A stretch of 64,000 bases of DNA from Rapana venosa (taxonomy: Eukaryota > Mollusca > Gastropoda > Neogastropoda > Muricidae), in the NCBI GenBank assembly GCA_028751875.1, contig CM054140.1, positions 14,794,247-14,858,246 on the forward strand, in the 5' to 3' direction. The notes beneath the pieces are model-generated. The model was not told the origin of the DNA. It searched no databases and saw nothing but the letters and a program-made list of their open reading frames with translations. Position numbers and translations under genes: made by a program. Every line of letters begins with the position of its first letter. The stretch's first letter is position 1. Below, one piece after another: positions 57,935 through 64,000 of the stretch.

Positions 57935-57970
<36 letters not shown>
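57690..57970 (+). repeat. duplicated block, copy 1, with C tract and (CT)n
   Basis: CATCACACTTGTTCTCTTCC, AACCCACAGACAGGTATTCT, GTGTGAACATCTTTT and TTTGGAACATCACG are found again, diverged, at about 59010-59150. The copy is followed by a C run (57930-57945) and CT repeats (57945-57970). Confidence 0.65.
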
Positions 57971-58094
57971 TACCAAACAATGTTCTGATTTTTTTTGTTT
58001 TGTTATTTCTATACATTTAAATATATCATTTTACAATCTTAAGTTTTCTTTCTTTAATTATACCTGTTTTAGTTGTAAATACATATCAGTTAGT

Positions 58095-58174
58095 GACACC
58101 CCCCCCCCCCCCTCTCTGTCTGTGTCTGTCTCTCAATGAATTTATAGCATATTTTTACTGTAGCCAGCTACCTG

Positions 58175-58207
<33 letters not shown>

Positions 58208-58250
58208 TGTGTACGTGTGTGCGCCATCGAGCATGCATGCGGGTGTAATT
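58095..58250. repeat. C tract and (GT)n
   Basis: A C run (58098-58112) and a (GT)n tract (58176-58204). An exact ATGCGGGT (58237-58244), identical to the GCM recognition site, lies just after; this is probably chance at this distance from gcm. Confidence 0.8.
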
Positions 58251-58535
58251 TGTTTTGCGTAGTTTCCTTTTGTTTACTACGTATGTGACATTTATTTTTG
58301 TGTAGTTTATTATTACCACTGTTTTTCCTATATAAAAAGTATCATGAATTGGTTGAATTTAATTTTCCCGTTTACCAATTGATACTGTTTACATGGTTTG
58401 TTCTCCTTTTATTATGCAGGGGTTTTTTTAATCAGGGAAGGGGGGGGGGGATTTTGTGTGTGTGTTTTTTCTTTTATACTGTGTCAGTGTATGTGTACTG
58501 GGCTTATTTTAGTATCATGATGTATCCCTAAGGGC

Positions 58536-58600
58536 GGGGACTGGATGTAAAAAACCCCGCACATGGGGGCTTAATCATTATCCTCGAAATAAAACAATTT
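58536..58600 (+). mobile_element. SINE family 1, 3' end fragment
   Basis: GGGGACTGGATGTAAAAAAC, CACATGGGGGCTTA and TCATTATCCTCGAAATAAAA match the last 65 bp of the SINE. It stands 30 bp before a full copy. Confidence 0.75.
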
Positions 58601-58626
58601 CATTTCACTTGATCTCTCTCTCAGGA

Positions 58627-58955
58627 GACGAGGTAGCCTGGTTGGTTGGAGCGTTGCGCACTGCGCTCGTGATCTGCTGAGCCGGGTTCGAATCCTGTTC
58701 AAGGGAATATTTTCCCCTGGAGTTAACATCAGTGCAGACTCCACTTACCCTGGAAGTCCTTCGGATGAGACTGTAAACGGAAGTCCCGTGTAGGAACATC
58801 TTGCGCACACGTTCAAACCTGTCCCTCTTTTCGGAAGAGTAGGCCGTTGTGTGTCGGTGGGAACGGATGACAAAATCGACAAAACTGCATACACACGGGG
58901 ACTGGGTCCAAAAAAGCACATGAGTACTTATTCCATTATCCTCGAAATAAAGATA
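58627..58955 (+). mobile_element. SINE family 1, full-length copy
   Basis: Begins GAGGTAGCCTGGTTGGTTGG (A-box region), has the B box GGGTTCGAATCCTG (58683-58696), the central block (GTCCTTCGGATGAGACTGTA), and ends ATTATCCTCGAAATAAAGA. About 12 bp are missing after CCCGTGTAGG compared with the copy at 5478. Confidence 0.88.
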
Positions 58956-59004
58956 GAATAAAAGAATAAAATGAACATGAATAAATAAACAGTTTTAATT
59001 AAGC

Positions 59005-59155
59005 TTAACTGTGCTGAAAAGACATCACACTTATTCTCTTTGTATCTTAACCCGTAAACAAGTATTTTTTAACTTCTTAAGACGTGAACACCTTTTCACT
59101 ATTTTTTGTATAAGAATTACTTTTCCAGTATTTTGGAACATGTATTTTTGGTTGT
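59005..59155 (+). repeat. duplicated block, copy 2
   Basis: AAGACATCACACTTATTCTC, AACCCGTAAACAAGTATTTT, ACGTGAACACCTTTTCACTA and TATTTTGGAACATGTA parallel 57700-57850. The SINE copies lie between the two blocks. Confidence 0.6.
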
Positions 59156-59730
59156 CTTGTTTTTAAAACTGGTTTCTGCAAAATTTGATTAAAGTAAGAA
59201 AATGTCACAAAGACAGGGATAATCTTGACAGGACAAGAACTTAACTTGTAACAGTCCTGTCATGACTTACCTACAGCATTGTGATGGATAACTTCACAGT
59301 ATTCAACAACAGTCGACTACAATTCACACAGTATTCTTAAATAATTCGTACAGTTAACAAGCGATGTATATGTCCCAAATGTGAATGAAAGGCAACCATT
59401 CAAATCAAACGAGCAACCGACTATCAAATCATTTGATTGTTCATTCAGAATATTTGTGTGTGTGATTTTTTTTATATGATTATTAAACCTTTGAGAAACA
59501 ATTTTCAAAATGATGGAGTAGTTGTAACTGGTTGTCTGCACTTGTTTCCGTCGACTACTATTTTCTGAACAATATAGGGGTATTATTATTATTTGGTCAA
59601 GTGGGGAATTGCATCTCTCGTAAATCCAATTGTGAGCCATTTTATTCATTTCTTTCTCTTGCCTGTACTTGCACTATAGGTGTATAGCAATGTTTGAGTT
59701 ATTATCTAGCTAACTAAGCTTGACCTTTGG
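59156..59730. other. no recognised feature
   Basis: AT-rich. The 110-codon minus frame (59649-59317) has no motif. Confidence 0.5.
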
Positions 59731-59940
59731 TCATCCTTCGGATGAGACTATAAACCGAGGTCCCGTGTGCGAACGCCCGCAGAACATCTTGCACACACGT
59801 TAAATCCTGTTGCGCTTTTCGTAAGAGTAGGCCATTGTGTGCCGGTGGGAAAAGATGACAGAATTTACAAAACCGCATACACACGGGGACTGGATGTAAA
59901 AAAGCACATGAGTGTTTATTCCATTATCCTCGCTATTTAA
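59731..59940 (+). mobile_element. SINE family 1, copy starting at the central block
   Basis: Starts CATCCTTCGGATGAGACTAT and ends ATTATCCTCGCTATTT. It shares its 5' boundary with the copy at 43727. Confidence 0.9.
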
Positions 59941-60490
59941 AAAAAAAATCCTTTGGCTGGACACAAACCTTTATTATCTCCCTCGCATTCTTTTAATAGG
60001 ATCCCCAAACATAAGGCACAAAGGTTCGCTAGGTGATTATTATTCTCCATTATCTCTATCTATCTATCTGTCCCGTAGTCTGACGACCGTGGGGGCACCC
60101 TCAAAGACTCAGCAACCAGTTCCCTCCATTCTCCATTCTTCTCTCTTCTACTCAACAAAACCCTGAGAAAGGCAGAACAGAGAGAAGAATTCTCCATTAT
60201 ATAGATCGATATGTTTTTTGTGCAACGTATATTTTTAACATATTTTCTTTCTCTCTTTACTATCATCTTCCGTTGGCAGCTTTAATAATCCACACGAGTG
60301 TCAGACGTTCTTGTGAATGCAAGGGTGAAGCTTCAATCACCGCGGGGACCCCTGACGAGGGCCCATCCAGGAGCCAAACTCAGCCAGGTTAGGCCAGAGG
60401 CATGATCTTTTAAAAGAAAAAAACAACCCCAAAACAACAACAAAAAGCTTAAAATGCCGCCATTGAAAGATAACATTTGTAGGTGCCTTA

Positions 60491-60521
<31 letters not shown>

Positions 60522-60800
60522 TTCTTGAAGACCCTTAAAACGCGCAAGTATCCACATATTCCTCAACATACTTGCGCCTACAAACACGCTCTTTGATATT
60601 CGTTCGTGATCTTTTCATTTTGTTCAGTTCTGAAAAGTGAGGGAAAGGGGATTTTGGGGGGTGGGGTGGAGGGGGGGGCGGCAAGAGGGGGAGTCTGTCA
60701 TTAATCATGACGGACAGCAGCGGATTTTCTGTCCGCTCATTAACGAATTAATGTTTCGGACCTCTGCCACAGACCCTCGCTGTTACTCTCCAGCTTTTTA
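59941..60800. other. no gene; (GT)n and G-rich patch
   Basis: Unrecognised sequence with (GT)n at 60494-60523 and a G-rich stretch at 60640-60690. Confidence 0.6.
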
Positions 60801-60808
60801 ACTTTGAT

Positions 60809-60861
<53 letters not shown>

Positions 60862-60929
60862 ATCTTTCTTTAATCTGTATTTTTTCAGGGTTACAGATAA
60901 GCATTCACATACTTTTCTTTATCCCGCCC

Positions 60930-61002
<73 letters not shown>

Positions 61003-61068
61003 CTTTTTTAATATTTATTTTTCAAGTGTTACAAATAAGCATTCACATACTTATATTTCTATCCGGCC

Positions 61069-61158
<90 letters not shown>
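60809..61158. repeat. (GA)n array with two 80-bp spacers
   Basis: Three long (GA)n blocks (60809-60858, 60933-60999, 61073-61158) are separated by two related spacers of about 75-80 bp. Both contain TTTTT, CAGGGTTACAGATAAGCATT or CAAGTGTTACAAATAAGCAT, and CACATACTT. The spacers are about 80 % alike. Confidence 0.92.
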
Positions 61159-61161
<3 letters not shown>

Positions 61162-61215
61162 TTCGAATAATTTGCTTACAGAAAAGCCAGTGGCCCATAC
61201 ATGACCGGGGGTAGC
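61157..61215 (-). mobile_element. LINE 3' end abutting (CT)n, third example
   Basis: On the minus strand: GGTCATGTATGGGCCACTGG, CTTTTCTGTAAGC, AAATTATTCGAATTTTCTCTC. It shares CATGTATGGGCCA and the junction to (CT)n with 48827-48890, and ATGGGCCA with the 3' end at 12248-12292. Confidence 0.6.
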
Positions 61216-61440
61216 CGTCTATTTAGTGTTTTTGTGAATTAAAAAATAAACCCACCACTTACAACAACAAAGCGCAACACAGAAAAGCAACGGTAACTTA
61301 TAAAAAGAATAGTGAGTTACCAAGACTATGAATTAAGATAACAAGATCTTTCTTTTAAAAAAAATCTTTCTTATTTCAAAAGCTTTACTCAGACATAGAG
61401 CAAGACTGTGCACATCCTCAAGATAAGTAGTTACCGACAG
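61216..61440. other. no recognised feature
   Basis: Short unrecognised stretch between the LINE end and the 5S-like SINE. Confidence 0.5.
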
Positions 61441-61446
61441 TAAACA

Positions 61447-61730
61447 TAAAGGTAAAAAGGTAAAACTGTCCCATAACCTATAAGGTGGTAGGGGAGTGAG
61501 CGTCAGAAACCTCACTTCTCTAGAGGCCAGCATATGGAGGGCGGCGCCCATCTCCTCTCCCTCGCTGCTTTACCTTCCCTGACTCTAAAGAGGGCAGGTA
61601 CCCATTTACAGCTGGGGGAACTGTACTGTAGCCAAGAGGTCACCCATCCAAGTGGTAACCACGCTCGACGCTGCTTAAATTGCCTGGGGGAAAGCGAGTG
61701 CTCTGATCACTGAGCTATCCCGTCCCCACA
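61447..61730 (-). mobile_element. 5S-rRNA-like SINE, copy 2
   Basis: The minus strand begins GGGGACGGGATAGCTCAGTG, ATCAGAGCACTCGC (tRNA A-box-like), then TTAAGCAGCGTCGAGCG, TGGTTACCACTTGGATGG, GTGACC (5S boxes A to C). It continues with a body shared with 17026-17290 (AAATGGGTACCTGCC, GATGGGCGCC, TTATAGGTTATGGGACAG), and ends in ACCTTTTTACCTTT, a short repeat tail. About 80 % identical to copy 1 by eye. Confidence 0.8.
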
Positions 61731-61905
61731 GTAAACAGCCTAAATAAATTAGGCTATCTACTATCTTTTACTGGGATTTTTTTTAACCTAACTTTCACTA
61801 ATACTGGACAACACAAGACAAAATGTACCTTATCGACATGTGCTTGTGCGAGTGTGAGGGAGAGGTGGGGGGGGGGGGGAGAGAGAGAGAGAGGGTGTGT
61901 GTTGT

Positions 61906-61970
<65 letters not shown>

Positions 61971-62265
61971 CGTAATGCACAAGAATAAATATTTTAGGCC
62001 AAGTCTGGTCTTTCTATAGGTTCCTATAAATATATAGTCTATTCCTAATTCAATGAGAGAATGAATGAATGATTGAATGAACGAAGGAAGGATCTCTAAT
62101 ATACAAGGATGAAGATTTTAGGCTAAGCCTACTTATACAATCTGTCCTTGTAAACATACATCAAATCAAACAATTAAAAAAATATGACAATTATCAAACA
62201 TTGGAGAAAATGAAAACCCACACACAACACTACATATAACGCAAAGAAATCATATCCAAGTCTAA
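61731..62265. other. no gene; G(13)(GA)n tract
   Basis: A G run and GA repeats at 61867-61970. The rest is unrecognised. A pair of similar phrases (AAGAATAAATATTTTAGGCC and AAGGATGAAGATTTTAGGCT, at 61980 and 62105) hints at an old duplication. Confidence 0.5.
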
Positions 62266-62590
<325 letters not shown>

Positions 62591-63130
62591 AGAAGCGGAT
62601 GCTCTCTCAGACAGATCCAGTTTCATTATGTTGGCTCTCATCCGTCTCCATCCCTTGGTTTGAAGACAATCGGAACGACATTCAAATTGACCGTTAGGGT
62701 CAGGGGGAGGGGCCCTGCGGCCATTTTGCGCCACGTTATCAAGCCCAAACTATGGGGGTGGGGGAGGGGTGTCCAGTCAAAACACTGATCCCTTGTCCCT
62801 GGTCATTTGGCAGTTAAAAAGCCGTTTTCACAGCCCTCTGATCTTTTTGTCCGTGTGTCGCCACATGTTCGCTGAATGTCGCAGACAGATCGAGAGCTTG
62901 TGGGTGCTTGATTGTCCACGCGCAAACACACGTGCCAGTGTGTGTGAATGTGTGTAGTGTGTGTGTGAGAGAGCGTGTGTGTTTGTGTGTGTGTGTGTGT
63001 TCACATCAGAATGTTTGGAATACAAACGTGTGCTCATATTTGCACATACCTATATCATACACGTATGCATGCGCTCGCGCGCGCGTGCGTAAGCATGTAT
63101 ATACACACAAGATCACGCAAGCATAAACGT
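62591..63130. other. no recognised gene; GT-rich patch
   Basis: Unrecognised sequence with G-rich (62700-62770) and GT-rich (62935-63000) patches. Confidence 0.6.
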
Positions 63131-63250
63131 ATGGAGAGAGAAAGAGAGAGCGACCCCGCACTCACCCGCGCGCACACACACACGCAAGCACACACACACA
63201 CACACATAGCGCCGCGCGCGCGCGCGCCCGGACGCACGCGCACTCAAGTG
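63131..63250. repeat. (GA)n, (CA)n and (CG)n tracts
   Basis: Short GA, CA and CG alternations with a pure CG stretch at 63212-63227. Confidence 0.9.
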
Positions 63251-64000
63251 CAAGCCAAACGCAGTCAGTTTACAAACGAATTAATGTTGTCCTTGGTAGT
63301 TTTTAAAAAGTTATTCATACAGACCACGACACCACAGAAACATGTATTAGACATGACAACAAGTCAAATTCTTTGTTTAAAAACCCTGTTTAGGTGTCAC
63401 ATCTTTTATGAAGCTTTGCCATTCCACCATAGGCTATACATTCAGAAGTTGTGTTGGATGTCCACGCTGTAAGCAGTTCAGGGGTTTAAAAAATACACAC
63501 ACGTACGCACACGCACACACACACACACACACACTCACACACACACACACTGTGTGTGTGTGTGTGCGTGCGTGTGTATGTGAGAGACAGACAGACACAG
63601 AGAGACAGAGAGAAGGAGTGAAAAGGTTTTTTTAAAAAGTTAGTGATATTGCGATCAAATAACTGCAAAGAAAAGCTAAGCAGATTCCACTATAAAAGTC
63701 GGGTCAGAGCCTACTGTCAAGGAATCGGTAACGGTTGTGTAATTGGACAGGGTCCGTTTCATTTTTTTTTTTGTTAGTACAAAAGACTGTGTGTTTAGGT
63801 ATAAAGTATTGGTATAAATTGTTTTCATGTTTGCAGTGTACAATAACGGGGTCCTTAAAGGCTGTGGCGCTATGAGGTATCAAGTCTCCGGGGTTGGAGG
63901 CATACGGGAGAAGGTCGTTGGAGGGACGTTGTACTGGTCACCACCCCTGGTGGGCGTCTAACTCGGTCTTGCTCCTAAACTAAACACGTCAGTGGGGGAC
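63251..64000. other. no gene; (CA)n/(GT)n palindromic microsatellite
   Basis: CA repeats (63512-63550) turn directly into GT repeats (63551-63576), an inverted junction that could form a hairpin. The last 350 bp are unrecognised. Confidence 0.6.

Noticed and set aside
58237..58244. Exact GCM binding octamer as a distant gcm enhancer
   Set aside because: A single 8-mer is expected about once per 33 kb on two strands by chance, and it lies 26 kb from the candidate promoter with no clustering.
60804..61073. 89-codon Arg/Glu alternating frame
   Set aside because: It is a translation of (GA)n repeats.
61640..61730. 5S rRNA gene
   Set aside because: Only the internal control region resembles 5S. 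The 5' and 3' parts of the molecule are replaced, and the same body occurs at 17026.

Overview
This is non-coding-rich animal nuclear DNA with one host gene that I recognise with confidence. It has spliced exons with GT-AG borders, many (CA)n, (CT)n and (TA)n microsatellites, several decayed LINEs, SINEs and a piggyBac remnant. The coding style and repeat mix suggest a marine invertebrate, most likely a mollusc and probably a gastropod. That assignment is inference, because I could run no database search.

The host gene is a glial-cells-missing (gcm) transcription factor on the minus strand. Five coding exons at 24184-23965, 16746-16497, 16344-16130, 15599-15503 and 15158-13846 join in frame and give about 681 residues from the first ATG in the WDIND exon. 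The GCM DNA-binding domain is spread over the first three of these. A GC-rich patch at about 32100-32330, with CCAAT, GC-box and TATA-like motifs on the same strand, is followed by a short open exon (31966-31909) with a good donor site. It is a candidate promoter and first exon, which would make the gene about 18 kb long. The 7.2-kb intron between the WDIND exon and the next carries a 3.1-kb minisatellite of 24-bp and 22-bp units. Introns also hold a 5S-rRNA-like SINE, a tRNA-like SINE and, upstream, the piggyBac remnant.

Layout: 1-8260 low-complexity tracts and SINE pieces; 8264-12347 a decayed LINE lying inside a (CT)n microsatellite; 13240-24184 gcm with its introns; 24.2-34.5 kb upstream gcm intron and flank, with a piggyBac element (26601-28089), an inverted pair of a dispersed repeat and SINE pieces; 34.57-37.48 kb two LINE remnants in tandem; 37.5-42.1 kb an old degenerate satellite with a unit of about 53 bp; 42-49 kb SINE and LINE fragments and microsatellites; 49.06-52.04 kb a LINE with endonuclease and reverse transcriptase; 53.4-57.0 kb two minus-strand LINEs, the younger nested in the older and flanked by a target-site duplication; 57-64 kb SINEs, (GA)n arrays and a second copy of the 5S-like SINE.

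The most interesting signals are these: a LINE family whose 3' ends repeatedly abut (CT)n tracts in the same orientation; a SINE with a fused tRNA-like and 5S-like head; a (TG)n tract directly before a gcm splice acceptor; the minisatellite inside gcm; and a candidate gcm promoter that contains a near-consensus GCM binding site. I found no operon, CRISPR array, intact tRNA gene or rRNA gene.
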